A stretch of 64,000 bases of DNA, from positions 1 to 64,000 of the forward strand of contig JABYQS010000160.1 of NCBI GenBank assembly GCA_022592435.1, written 5' to 3'. The position numbers and the translations under genes are program-made. Of the stretch, positions 1-10,800 are shown in pieces. Each line of letters begins with the position of its first letter. Within the stretch, counting starts at the first letter, position 1. A model generated the notes under the pieces. It was not told the DNA's origin. It ran no database searches and worked only from the letters and a program-made list of their open reading frames with translations. Source of the DNA: Cerioporus squamosus. Its lineage: Eukaryota > Basidiomycota > Agaricomycetes > Polyporales > Polyporaceae.

Positions 1-273
1 CAACTTTGCGCCCGTTAGGCTCAGCGCATCTACGCCGGCGGGAGTCCCGATGCGACGCTCGCAGCTCGAGCGTCGTAAAGCATGCCCCTGCCTCCAACTG
101 CCTCGAGGGTCGAGCACTCCTGAGTAACACTCAGGCCCCACTTCGTATGACACCTTATATCACCGTGGATGTGGGCGCGAGATTGGGGTCCCTTGGCTGC
201 ATCCTCCCACTGTGCTCTTCTGGCTGTTGACTCCGGAGCTTCGCCTCTCCTAAACCATGTCGCGCACACGGTG
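1..273. other. Left edge, no supported gene
   Basis: This stretch precedes the first coding-like segment of the membrane-protein gene that follows. A start codon with a signal peptide would be expected here or to the left of the window, but I could not join one to the following exon in frame. Only short open frames on both strands are seen. Confidence 0.4.
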
Positions 274-1856
274 TACATCGACGATCGGACAAGTCCAAGA
301 TTCAGTACACGACCATCGAGCTTGGACCGTACCGCGGGAGGGGCTTCAGCCGCTTGACAACCAGGGCGAGGGTGTCTACGACGGGACGCTCAGCGTGACG
401 GATGTGGAGGACGTCAGTGCTGTGGTGACATTCACAGGTGTGCTCTACCTTCGTCTTTTTCTCGTTGTCTCGAGGTTGTATATTGATCCGACTCATAGGC
501 ACGCGCGTGTCAGTATATGGCTCCCTGCGGGCCGCGCTCGCACCAGATGTACCGTCGCCATTGACTAAGTACAGCATCCCAGAGTGGGACTACGGCGGGG
601 TTTCCGCCATAACGCCGTACCAGGCCCCAAGTGTCACCGAGCCACAGAACACGTGAACTTCTTCACGTCGGACGCTCTCCCGCTTGGAACGTATTCGCTC
701 TGGATTAATGTCACGAGCGCGAGTTCCGACGCCCCGTTCTACCTTGACTACATCGCAGTTGAGGTACCTGGAGCTCCACCTGCATCGTCGAGTTCGCAGC
801 CAGCGCCCTCTACTTCCACGTTGGTCACGCCCCCTCCGACGACCTTGCCTCCAGCAAAAATCACTACTGTGACGGCAGCGCCTCCGCCATCTTCCCCTCC
901 AAGGGTCGCTCCAACATCCAATCCGCCTGCCACATCGTCCCTGGAAAGTCTGTCAGGGAGACCGTCAACATCCTCATCCATATCTCAAGCTGCGTCTGCC
1001 CTTGCCAGCGTGGTGACACTTCCGGGCTCGACCGTGATAATCACATCGTCGCATGTAGCCACGGAAAGCGGGTCAGCGTCCCTCCTTCCTGCAGCAGACT
1101 TCTTGAGCCAGTCTTCGTTCCCGGTAGGCGCGATGGTCGGAGCGGCCGTAGGCGGGGCCTTGCTCCTGCTCGTCGCACTACTGGCTCTCTACACCTGCAT
1201 ACGGAGACGACGTTATGCGATACCTGCAGAATATGACTACGGCGAAGGTACAGTCGCTCAGAAGGGTGAGTCGTCGCGATGTGTGATCTTTGGGAGGACA
1301 TGGCCTGACATACATACCACCGGCGCCAGATCCGGAACCGCACATCACGCCCTTCGTCGATCCCTCGTTCGGAGTGGGGATGGTTCAGGCAGGCGACCGC
1401 GGGATCATGTTCGTCCCCGCACGCGACTCTATGAACTCCCAGTCTACTAGGCCAACGTCCCCTCCCGCCTCGCCATACAGCAAGTCGCGCACAGTCTCAC
1501 CGCAGCCTCAACCCGACCCGCGCACGAGTGGTGGAGAGGTGTCGTATCGGACGATTGGCCACAAACGGTCGATGACGTTCCAGAGCGTCCCGAGCGACCG
1601 CCCATTGAGCCCCGGCATGGGCATGGGTGCGGGTCCCTCCGCACTTGATCCCATGTCGAGCCGGCCGTCTTCGAGGGCTGTGAACGTCCCTCCCGGGATC
1701 GAGGTGCTAGTACAAGCGCAACAGCCATCGGTAGAGGGCTCACATGAACTCCCGCCCCCGGTGTACTCTGCGTCCCCTCGGCCAGACGAAAACTACAGCG
1801 TTCGGACGCTGAGTCGAGGGAATCCTGGCGCTGTCACTTACGATGCGTTGAGATGA
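274..1856 (+). pseudogene. Ser/Thr/Pro-rich single-pass membrane protein gene, frame-disrupted
   Basis: The layout matches a family common in agaricomycetes: an extracellular beta-rich N-terminal domain, a Ser/Thr/Pro stalk (about 770-1110), one transmembrane helix (about 1132-1200, Gly/Ala/Leu rich) followed by an RRRR stop-transfer motif, and a Pro/Ser-rich cytoplasmic tail. The function of the family is not known to me. Introns at 438-498 and 1267-1329 (GT-AG) keep frame. Three places need a change of frame: near 290 (VYIDDRTS to SKIQYTT), near 320-350, and near 645-655, where PSVTEPQNT hits a stop while the continuation HVNFFTSDALPLGTYSLW lies in another frame. Each is equivalent to one missing base. 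No start codon was found. It may be a decayed gene or a gene with base-calling gaps. Its last 215 coding bases are duplicated at 5008-5219. Confidence 0.6.
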
Positions 1857-2100
1857 CCGTAGTGTCCTCAATCAATGCTCCTATCCTATGCTCATTTATT
1901 CACTTGTTGGTGCTCCAAGCTTAATTTTTGGTTTTATGGTTGCGTTCTGTTTCGTGGTTGCGCTACGTAGTACTGTAGCAACTACTTCATGAGTCGAACC
2001 AGGTGGGGAAAGTGAACCAACTGTACAAGCGCTTATGTCTGCAACAGCATCGGCAACGGCAGCTCGCGGTTGGCTCGCGGCGGTGTAACTTGACTTCCAG
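1642..2100 (+). repeat. Segmental duplication, copy A
   Basis: This copy holds the C-terminal coding end of the membrane-protein gene, its stop codon and about 245 bp of 3' flank. The same segment recurs at 5008-5506 in the same orientation. Shared landmarks include the peptide LPPPVYSASPRPDENYSV and the flank words GTCGAACCAGGTGGGG and GTAACTTGACTTCCA. The two copies differ by substitutions and small indels. Confidence 0.85.
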
Positions 2101-2138
2101 CCTCATCCTTCCTCCACTTGCTAGTGAACAACGTCAAC

Positions 2139-3220
2139 ATGGCTATGGTACACCCTTCTCGCATGGGCCTGGTGCCTCAAGACCCACCGAGGCCGCCTCG
2201 CTCTCCGTCGCCGCCCCCTCGCACATCAAGAAAGCGGTCGCGCTCACGCAGCGTCGATTCGCGGAGGGAGAGGGATCGCGACGAGTACGGACGTGTCAGA
2301 GGGAAAGACGGAGGTGGAGAGCGGGACAAGCACATGGACAGCCGAGACAGAGACAGAAATAGGGACGGAACCCGCGACAAAGACAAAGACAGAGACGAGG
2401 AGAGGCGCAGCGGGCAGGGGGACAGGAGCAGGCGGTACGACCGTGAGCGTGCACGCGCAGACGACTACTTTAACGACGACCGCGACCAGGGCAACGACAG
2501 GGACAGGGACAGGGAGCAGGATCGGCCGAGGAAGAGGAGCCGTAGCAGGAGCGTGGACCGCGAACGCGACCGGGAGAGGGTAGAGCGACGGGAGAGGGAC
2601 AGCGACCCTGGGAGGAGGGCTAGTCCGGAATATGGAGACTACAGACGGCCGTCGGCTGGGAGGGGCAGGGAGGGCGAGCGCGATGCTGGGGAGGATGGGA
2701 GTGCAACGGGGAAGGCGCCGTGGCGGCAGCAGGAGAATATGTATCCTGGCCGCGGCAGGGGACACGGTGGGGGCGGTGGGGGCGGTGGTCATGGCGGCGG
2801 AGGTGCAGACTTCTTGGAAAGGTGAGCTGAGAGTCATGGACATCATGCATTGAGGCACAAGAAGACTGATACAGATGGTACATAGCCGGAGACAGCAGAG
2901 AGAAGCTAGTACGATAACCGTATGGCCACCATCACCAAAAGCACCTACACGAGTCGAGTACGTCCATGATTTATGTTGTCAAAGTATACAGCGAACTGAC
3001 CAGGACCTTTGTAGCTCCCCCACCCGACACTCGAAGCGACACAAGAAGTCTCACAAACGGCGCCGCGACGACTCGGACTCTGACACGGACTCGGACGACT
3101 CTGAGGAGGGGCGGCGGCGTCGCGAACGCAAGGAGCGCAAGAAAGCTCGCAAGGAGAAAAAGGAACGCGAGCGGGAGAAGGACCGGCACCACCGATACAG
3201 GTCCCGGTCCCACCGATACA

Positions 3221-3255
<35 letters not shown>

Positions 3256-3918
3256 AGCAGCGACCGTGAACAACGGCGACGGCACCGCGAGTCGCGCAGC
3301 AAGAGCGAGCGGCGGAGCGCAAGCAGGCGCAGCGCGACGCGGACGAAGAGCCCGGAGCAGCGACCGCCGCCGACGCCAGACGAGGACGAGTGGGTCGAGA
3401 AGCCGGTCGAGGGCATGGTCACCTCGTTCGCGCAGCCTGCCAAAGGTGCGTCCGGTTCCATGGCCCCGCCGCCCGTCCCGTCGAAGGGCAAGGCGGCCGC
3501 TGGCGACGAAGACTCGGACGAGGAAGTCGGGCCGCAGCCGCTTCACGCGCAGACGACGTCCTCGCGGAAGGTCGACGAGCGACAGTACGGCGGTGCGCTG
3601 CTGCGGGGCGAGGGCAGCGCGATGGCGGCGTTCCTGAAGGACGGGACGGACGTGCGCATCCCGCGGCGTGGCGAGATTGGGCTGGAGTCGGACGAGATTG
3701 CGCAGTACGAGGCGGTGGGGTACGTGATGAGCGGGAGCCGGCATCGGCGCATGAACGCGGTGCGGATGCGGAAGGAGAACCAGGTGATCAGCGCGGAGGA
3801 GAAGCGCGGCATTCTGAAGCTGCAGCAGGAGGAGCGGGAGAGGCGGGAGGCGATTCTGCGGGAGGAGTTCCAGCAGCTTGTGCAGGAGAAGTTGAAGTCG
3901 CAGGGTGCGGCGAAGTGA
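2139..3918 (+). CDS. NKAP-like protein (NKAP C-terminal domain, RS-rich)
   Basis: The C-terminal 115 residues or so match the NKAP/SynMuv C-terminal domain: YGGALLRGEGSAMAAFL, then RIPRRGEIGLESDEI, GYVMSGSRHRRMNAVRMRKE and a KRGILKLQQEERERRE helix. NKAP proteins are nuclear, bind RNA and splicing factors, and act in splicing and transcriptional repression. Proposed exons are 2139-2821, 2886-2957 and 3015-3918, giving 552 residues. The introns (64 and 57 nt) have GTGAGC..TAG and GTACGT..TAG ends and join in frame. The N-terminal half is a long Arg/Ser/Asp/Glu-rich region with RD repeats, a Gly-rich patch and an 11-Asp run, larger than in animal NKAP. ATG at 2139 is followed by a second possible start at 2145. 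The gene lies about 280 bp downstream of the membrane-protein gene on the same strand. Confidence 0.88.
3223..3255 (+). repeat. (GAC)11 trinucleotide tract
   Basis: Eleven perfect GAC units encode an Asp run inside the acidic part of the NKAP-like protein. Such tracts often vary in length between strains. Confidence 0.95.
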
Positions 3919-4173
3919 GTCTGTCAGACGGTGTTGGAGAGTTATGGCATGCATACGTGCATTGGATTGTTGGAGATGGTTGTGCGGCCATACCACCGTC
4001 ATGGTTGCCGGTCGAGATTACATGACCTTCTCTTCCTCCAAGTTGCCACTCCGCGCTAGTGCCATGCACCGTTTGCTGGTGAGTAGTCAACTAGTTGTGA
4101 CCCCTTGGTGTCCTGATTGAACAGATTCTGATCGGCGTCGAACCAGGAGACGAATTGAAAGACCATCTCAGCC

Positions 4174-4996
4174 ATGTCCGCCGCTCTGTCAATCAATGCA
4201 GATATCTTGCATGAACTCATGCTCTACGTGGGACCTAAGGCCTCAGTACCAGGCATCTGCAGCCCGCGTAGCTCGTTGGTGGACTCCTTCGGCCCAGGAA
4301 GCGCTATACCGATCGATTACCTTCCACACCTGGGACGGCGCACCTAACTCTCCGGGGCAGCGGCCCGTGGAAACTTTGAGGTGCCATCCACATCTACGAG
4401 ACCTCGTACACCAGATCTGCATCCGTTCGTCTATACTGGAAGGCGTGCGTGCGGAACTTGACTGGATGTATATGTTCCCGGAGAACAGCCTCCGTAACTT
4501 CACATAGATGTTGGCCGCCTAACTTGTTCAAGCACGCACCCTGCAGAAGGGCGCGATACACACCGTGCCCCACTTGATTGCCAATCCCACAAGCTCGGCT
4601 GGTTTGAAGGCGTGCTTCGAACTTCCGCTGATGGCGACACTCGAGCTCAATTGCGGCTATTCGGATTTGTGAGGATGCGATCTTGATGCATCCTGAGCCC
4701 CAAACCTCAAACATGTATCCATCCCCGTCCAGCGCACTTGCGAGCCCTTCGTGAACTCCATTCTCTCCGCGATCGCCCGCCAGCTTCACTCCCTGCACAT
4801 CCTTTTTGGCCCCTACACGAAGCCGGCGTTTGCGACAGGATTCATGGGGTTCCGGGCAGAGGAGTTTGTCCGGCACGCCCGCAGAGGAGAGAACTTGACC
4901 CGCGCTGCGTTCAGTGGTTTCACAAAGCCCCACACGATCCCCTTCGACGCGACACACAATCTACCCTTGGCTCGTCCAGGGGCTCATGTTTCTTGA
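4174..4996 (+). pseudogene. F-box/LRR-like protein remnant
   Basis: The start reads MSAALSINADILHELMLYVG, like the first helix of fungal F-box proteins. The frame then shifts by one base, and the continuation (QEALYRSITF, CHPHLRDLVHQI) resembles the region after an F-box. Later stretches such as FELPLMATLELNCGYSDL and APNLKHVSIPVQRTCEPF look like degenerate leucine-rich repeats. In-frame TAG at 4505-4507, a TAA shortly after, and two TGA codons near 4670-4695 break the frame, and no intron set removes all of them. I read this as an inactive copy of the large agaricomycete F-box family. It runs into the duplicated membrane-protein 3' end about 10 bp further on. Confidence 0.5.
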
Positions 4997-5007
4997 GCAC
5001 GAGCAGA

Positions 5008-5506
5008 CACTTGATCCCATGTCAAGCCGGCCGTCTTCTGGGGCTGTGGATGTCCCTCGCGGGATCGAGGTGCCAGTGCCAGTGCGACAACCGTCAGTAG
5101 AAGACTCAGACTCTGAACTCCCGCCCCCGGTGTACTCTGCGTCCCCTCGGCCAGATGAAAACTACAGCGTGGAGGCCCTGAGTCGAGGGAATCAGGCTGG
5201 CGCTGTAACGATCTGGTGAGATGACCTTTGTGCCCTCGATTAATGCTCCGATTCTATGCTCATTTAGTTACTTCTTGGTGCTGCAAGCTTGAGTTTTTTG
5301 CTCTTATGGTTGCGTCCCGTTTCATGGTTGGGGCTACGTAGTACTCGTACTGCCATGTAGCAACTACATGCTTCATCGGACCGGGAGTCGATCGTATGAC
5401 TCGGTCTTGAGTCGAACCAGGTGGGGAAAGTGAACCAACTGTACAAGCGCTTACAGCCACAGCATCGGCAACGGTGACCAGCTCGCGACGGTGTAACTTG
5501 ACTTCC
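5008..5506 (+). repeat. Segmental duplication, copy B (truncated gene 3' end)
   Basis: This is the second copy of 1642-2100. It encodes a changed C-terminus ending at a TGA near 5219, with no transmembrane part attached, so it is a 3' gene fragment. It carries extra bases around 5340-5405 that are absent from copy A. The similarity ends at about 5506, exactly where the LINE target site duplication begins. Confidence 0.85.
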
Positions 5507-5522
5507 AACTTGAACCCCCTGG
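5507..5522 (+). repeat. LINE target site duplication, left
   Basis: AACTTGAACCCCCTGG is repeated after the poly(A) tail as AACTTGAACCTCCTGG, with one mismatch in 16. It marks the 5' boundary of the retrotransposon. Confidence 0.85.
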
Positions 5523-6049
5523 GACTCCTTGGACCCGAACCACCACCATGGGAAACATGGGCGGTTCGGCGGCTCACCCAGTACTCCTGGGTCCGAGGGG
5601 GCAGTTTCCAAAGAAGCTGTAAGAAGTCGACCTCGACGTTGTCATCTAACGTGAGGGACTGGAGAGCCGGACGCTGTCTCCCCGACGCTCATCACCGTCG
5701 GAACCCGCGCACTGAGCACCCACACTGCCTGAGCCGGGCGCCCCAGCAAGGGAGCTGTCGCCGTACGAAGTACGAAGACCACCGTGTAATACACCGTATA
5801 GGACAAGGTGCTCCAGCACCGCTGCTACATACACCAATGCCAGCTACCCTGCGGGCCACTGCCTGAGCGAAGTCCTACCGCGACGAGCAGCGCGAAAATT
5901 GCAGACGATACCCGGACTCCGAAGTCCGAAGGCCGAGACGCCCGAAGTTTTAAGGCGGGCGCGAGAAAAATGGCGAACACGCGCTCCCCACCCGCCGTCC
6001 CGCCTCTCGTCCTCATTCGCACCGACGACCCCAACACCATCCGCGCACT

Positions 6050-7657
6050 ATGGCTGCAACCCCTGGCTCTACTCCCACACCCGGAAGAGACACGCCCCGG
6101 TCTGCCGGCACGCAGGAAAACGCGATGGACATCGAGAAGGAGCCTGATGGAAACCGGACGCCGGGCAGAGACCCGAGCCAGGCGGCGAAGCGACAGCGCC
6201 TCTCCCTGGGAGGGTACAACGTAAGCCAGACTGTCCCTCCCTCACGCGACCACAGCCCGCTCAGGAGGCCCACCGCGCAGTCGAAATGGGACTGCGAGTT
6301 CACACCACTCGCGCAACCGCCGGACGCTTTCCGCGGCTGGGTGAAGCAAAACGCGGACAAGCTCCCGTACCATGCGGAGTACGATGAGGCGATCTACGCA
6401 CCTGTGCCAACGGGCCGCCACGCGAACCCCCATCTCTGGACCACCCAGCGTGGCGAGGCACCAGAGCTCCCTCTCGAGGGGCACCAAGAGTTCACCCGTG
6501 GCCCCTTCCCGAACGTACAGATCAACCCATGGCGCCACGTTGGGAACATCCAGATCGCCCAACGACAGATGCTCGAGGCCGCCCTCGGCCGCTTCCTCGC
6601 TATCATCCCCCACGGCGGGGGCCGCGCGATGAACGAGAAGCGACACGAGCTCGCGGAAGCGTACCAAGTCATCCTCCGGTCCTTCCGCTTCCAGAGCAAC
6701 GATGGAGAAGGCGTCATGGTCACGGTGTTTCCCCCGGACCCGAGGAACGGTGGGAACGGGGACGGCAAGAACGAGTTCGCTCCCCCCTGGCCGATGTACG
6801 TCGACATGATCCGCGACACCCAGGGTCTCCTCCGGAACTTCCTACTCTACCAGCAACAGTTCGCTTTCGAGCCCTCGTTGTCCTTCTCCGTCTTCTCGAT
6901 GGAGCCGGACCAGCCGCGCTCCTGGAAGACGATACTCCTGGTGAGCTCCCACATCAACCCCCCAGGCGCGACCCACAACGATGTCCTGGCGGCGCGCACT
7001 GCTATCCGCGCGGAACTCATCAAGCGTCTCGAGCGCCACGAGCCGTACCGCGAGCTCATCGCGCAGCTCGCCGCCGTGCACATCGGCCACACCGGCACCC
7101 GCGACCAAGTCTTCAAGACTGTGACGGACACGTACCACCTTGAGCTAACCACGGTGGACGACCGCCAGGGCGAGCCCACACCGGCGTTTGTGTTACTCGC
7201 GCGGCCGATCACCGAGACCCGTGCAGAGCTAGAGGAGCTGAAGTACACCATCATGGTGGCGCTCTGCGGACGCAAGTCGAACCGCGATGACGACCACTTC
7301 TACGTCGACGCCCGGAAGATCCGCGTCGTCAACGACGCCGAGCCTGGCCCCATCTCGGTCGACTGCAAGCTGTGCAAGTCGGACATCCATCGAACCGCCG
7401 ACTGCCCACTCCCGAAGTCGCGCGGATGGAAGGGTATCCAGCCCAAGAACCTCGGTCAAAATGTTGAGACCGAGACCCCGAAGGCGACGCCGTCAACATG
7501 GGGTGCCCAGCGCCCCATCCTCGAAGGCGTTTTCGACCGGCTCAACACAGGCAACCGCGGCGCGGGACGCGGGAAGGGTAGAGGCAACGGGAAACGTGGC
7601 CGTGGGCGCAGAGGACAGAACGGCGGGAACGGAGGCAAGTCGTCCAACCGCAAGTAA
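6050..7657 (+). CDS. LINE ORF1, gag-like protein with CCHC knuckle
   Basis: This intact frame of 535 residues starts at ATG 6050. A single zinc knuckle of the form C-x2-C-x4-H-x4-C starts at about Cys439 (CKLCKSDIHRTADC). The C-terminus is a basic Gly/Arg-rich tail with RGKGRGNGKRGRGRRG, likely RNA-binding. The N-terminus is Pro/Thr-rich. ORF1 proteins of LINEs coat the element RNA and escort it to the nucleus. The frame has no lesions, unlike ORF2 downstream. The central 300 residues show no motif I recognise. Confidence 0.85.
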   Translation: MAATPGSTPTPGRDTPRSAGTQENAMDIEKEPDGNRTPGRDPSQAAKRQRLSLGGYNVSQTVPPSRDHSPLRRPTAQSKWDCEFTPLAQPPDAFRGWVKQNADKLPYHAEYDEAIYAPVPTGRHANPHLWTTQRGEAPELPLEGHQEFTRGPFPNVQINPWRHVGNIQIAQRQMLEAALGRFLAIIPHGGGRAMNEKRHELAEAYQVILRSFRFQSNDGEGVMVTVFPPDPRNGGNGDGKNEFAPPWPMYVDMIRDTQGLLRNFLLYQQQFAFEPSLSFSVFSMEPDQPRSWKTILLVSSHINPPGATHNDVLAARTAIRAELIKRLERHEPYRELIAQLAAVHIGHTGTRDQVFKTVTDTYHLELTTVDDRQGEPTPAFVLLARPITETRAELEELKYTIMVALCGRKSNRDDDHFYVDARKIRVVNDAEPGPISVDCKLCKSDIHRTADCPLPKSRGWKGIQPKNLGQNVETETPKATPSTWGAQRPILEGVFDRLNTGNRGAGRGKGRGNGKRGRGRRGQNGGNGGKSSNRK

Positions 7658-7843
7658 AATTAGTGTCCCCGACAACGCCCCCAAAGTACGCTACTATGTA
7701 TCCATCACGTACACGAATCTAGCCCCTCCCACCCCAACTACGAGCTAGTGCGAACGCAGCAGCGTACGCTGTACGGCGGCGCGCCGCAATGCCCTCTGGG
7801 GCAGTGCGACGCGTCGACGCACCGCCGCCGCATCAAGGGAGAG

Positions 7844-10800
7844 ATGTGGCAGCAGCGCCCGGCACGACTTAAGTACGTTTCCTTTCTCAGCGCACTAACC
7901 ACCCACAGATATATTACCAAGATGACAAGTACAACGAATACAGGAGACAACAACCAGCTACCGAAAGAGCTACACGGACAATATACGACCAGCAACGGAC
8001 ACAGCGCCTCACTCCTCTCTGGAGGGGTGGATGGCGAACCTGCGGCCGCCCGCCCCAACGAAGGAAGGAGCGCGACGGACAGCGGGAGCGACGACGGCCG
8101 TCTTGGCGAGGAGCAAGCCGATGGGCTACTGCAATCCGCTAGGGCGGTGTCGGACGCGACGGTCTCCGGACGAGACCGGTTGGGCGCCGGACGCGCACCA
8201 ACTGCACACCAGGTGCAACACAGCCAGGACGGCAGTGAACCGGCCACGCAAGGGGGGAACCCGAGCGTGGACGGGGACGATCATATTGTCAATACCGACC
8301 GGCCTGCAACCATACGCAGTCGGCGGAACTCCGAACAGCAGGAGCAACTGGGAACCGGCGCAAATGGGCGCGGCAATCCCCTCCCCAGTCAGGATGGCGG
8401 GGACGCGCCAGACGCGAGCCAACCCACCATGAGTGGTGGCACACCAGCCAGTCAGGAACATCCTGACGAGCCAAGGCAAAACCAGAATACTGGGAACTGC
8501 GCTGCGCGACGCACGGCCGACAGGCATGCAAAACGAGATGCGATCCGCATTAGCACTCTGAATATCAATGGTTATGGCAGAACAGAACCTGGGCATCCCG
8601 ATAATAAGTGGGGATCCGTACATAGAATGATGCGGATGCAGAACATTGCAGTCCTTCTTGTCCAAGAAGCGCACCTGGACGACGAGCGAGTGAGACACAT
8701 CGAGAAGTTCACGGCAGGGAAAATTAAGATCCATTTCTCCCCCCACCCTGAACGCCCGAGACAGCGCAACGGTGTTGCAGTGGTACTCAATAAACGACTG
8801 GTACATGCAGCAGGAAGCGTAGCAACCACAATAGTACCCGGTAGAGCGCTGCAGGTATCGATACCCTGGCAGCAGCATGAGACCCTACATATCCTATGTG
8901 TCTATGCACCGGCCGCAAATGATGCGGCACGAAAGGACTTTTTCAAGCTCCTCATCGACTACTATGCCTCCCATCCGAACCTTCCGCGACCCAACCTGAT
9001 GGCAGGGGACTTCAACAATGCAGAAGACGTGCTCGACCGCGTCCCGGCACACGATAACCCAGAAGCATCAGTGGAGACGTTAGATGAACTGAAAAGTAGC
9101 CTCAGACTCATGTTAGTTGATGGCTGGCGGGCGACACACCCCTCAACCAAGGCCTTCACCTTCCAACGCGCCAATGCGCTGTCCCGCCTTGACCGGATTT
9201 ATGTCACAGAAGAGGCCTTTCGCACGGCACGAGCCTGGCGCATCCTAGAAGCTGATGTCCGGACAGACCATAGCATGGTAGCAGTCGACCTAGTACGAGA
9301 GAAGTCGCCAGAAATGGGGAAGGGACGACCCGTCTTCCCAGGTCACCTGCTCAAAGACAAACGGTTAGCGCAAGCCATGAAGGAGAAAGGACTGCACGCT
9401 CTACATGAGGTGCGAGCCATGTGTGCGATGGGAACGCGCACCGATGAGCACAACCCTCAAACTATCCTGGCTAGTCTTAAACGTGACTGGCTTGCCCTGG
9501 CACGACAGCGCGAACGCGAAGTCGTGCCGAAGCTCCTACGTGAAACCTTAATGCTGGAAGCGGAAGTCAAAGTGATCTCGAGGAACCAAACAATTCCAGA
9601 TGATGAACGCACCAGACAGACCACCGCGCTGACGACACAAATCCGGGCCCTGAGACAAAAACGAGTGGATCAATTGAAGTCAAAGGCACGCGCGCGACAC
9701 CGGCTCGAAGGCGAAAAACCTACGAAATACTGGACAGGCCTGCACCGGGAGGTCAAGCCGCGCGACACCATGTATGCCCTCGAGCGTACAGACATAGTGC
9801 AACCAGACGGCACGCCTGTCTATGTCGAAGACTCAGCGGAGATGGCAGATATGGCGAGACGGCACCACAAGTATCTGCAAAGGGATGACCCGCTGGCAGA
9901 TGCGAAACCACCGGAGGAGCGGGAGGTGGACATCAAATGGGCACTAGACGCAATAGACGTCAGCATTACAGTAGACCAGCAACAAGAAATGGGGCAGTTA
10001 GTCACATACGAGGAATGCGAACTCGCACTTCGATATGCCAAGCTAGCCTCATCGCCTGGCATCGACGGCATCACCTATGAAGTCTGGAAGACACTGCATC
10101 AACGCTATGAAGAAGACTCCAAGCACCCCAGACGTACCAAACTGGATGTACTGGAACTCCTATGCGAGACCTTCAAGGATGTACAGACACACGGAGTGGC
10201 AGCATCCTCAGGCTTTGCGGATGGCTGGATGTGCCCCATATACAAGCTGAAAGGGGAGAAGACACAGATCGGAAATTATCGACCCATCACATTGCTCAAT
10301 ACTGACTATAAACTGCTCACCAAAGTCCTTGCACTCCGACTCGCAACGGTCGCACCGGACGTAATCCACAGATCACAAGCAGGGTTTGTACCCGGTCGCC
10401 AACTCAGAGACCACACACAACTTGCACGACTGATGATCGACTGGGCTGAAGTCACAGAGTCAGACGGGGCCATCGTGGCCCTAGATCAGGAGAAAGCCTA
10501 CGACAAAATTTCCCATGACTACCTCTGGAGAGTAATGCGTAAGTTCGGTGTGCCGGAGACCTTCATCAATACAGTCCAAGCACTGTACGCCAATGCACAC
10601 ACCTCTGTCATGATCAACGGCATTCTTAGTCGACCGTACCGGGTATACCGCGGTGTTTGACAGGGGGACCCTATGTCCTGCCTACTATTTGATCTAGCTA
10701 TTGAACCACTATCAGCGATGATAAGGAAATCGGACCTAGCAGGCTTCCACATACCAGGCGCAGTCGAAGCCTTGAAAGCAACTCTCTTCGCCGATGATAC

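Noticed and set aside
2244..4002. Long minus-strand frames opposite NKAP
   Set aside because: They are antisense shadows of the repetitive Arg/Asp/Glu/Ser codons; the plus strand has the conserved NKAP domain and proper introns.
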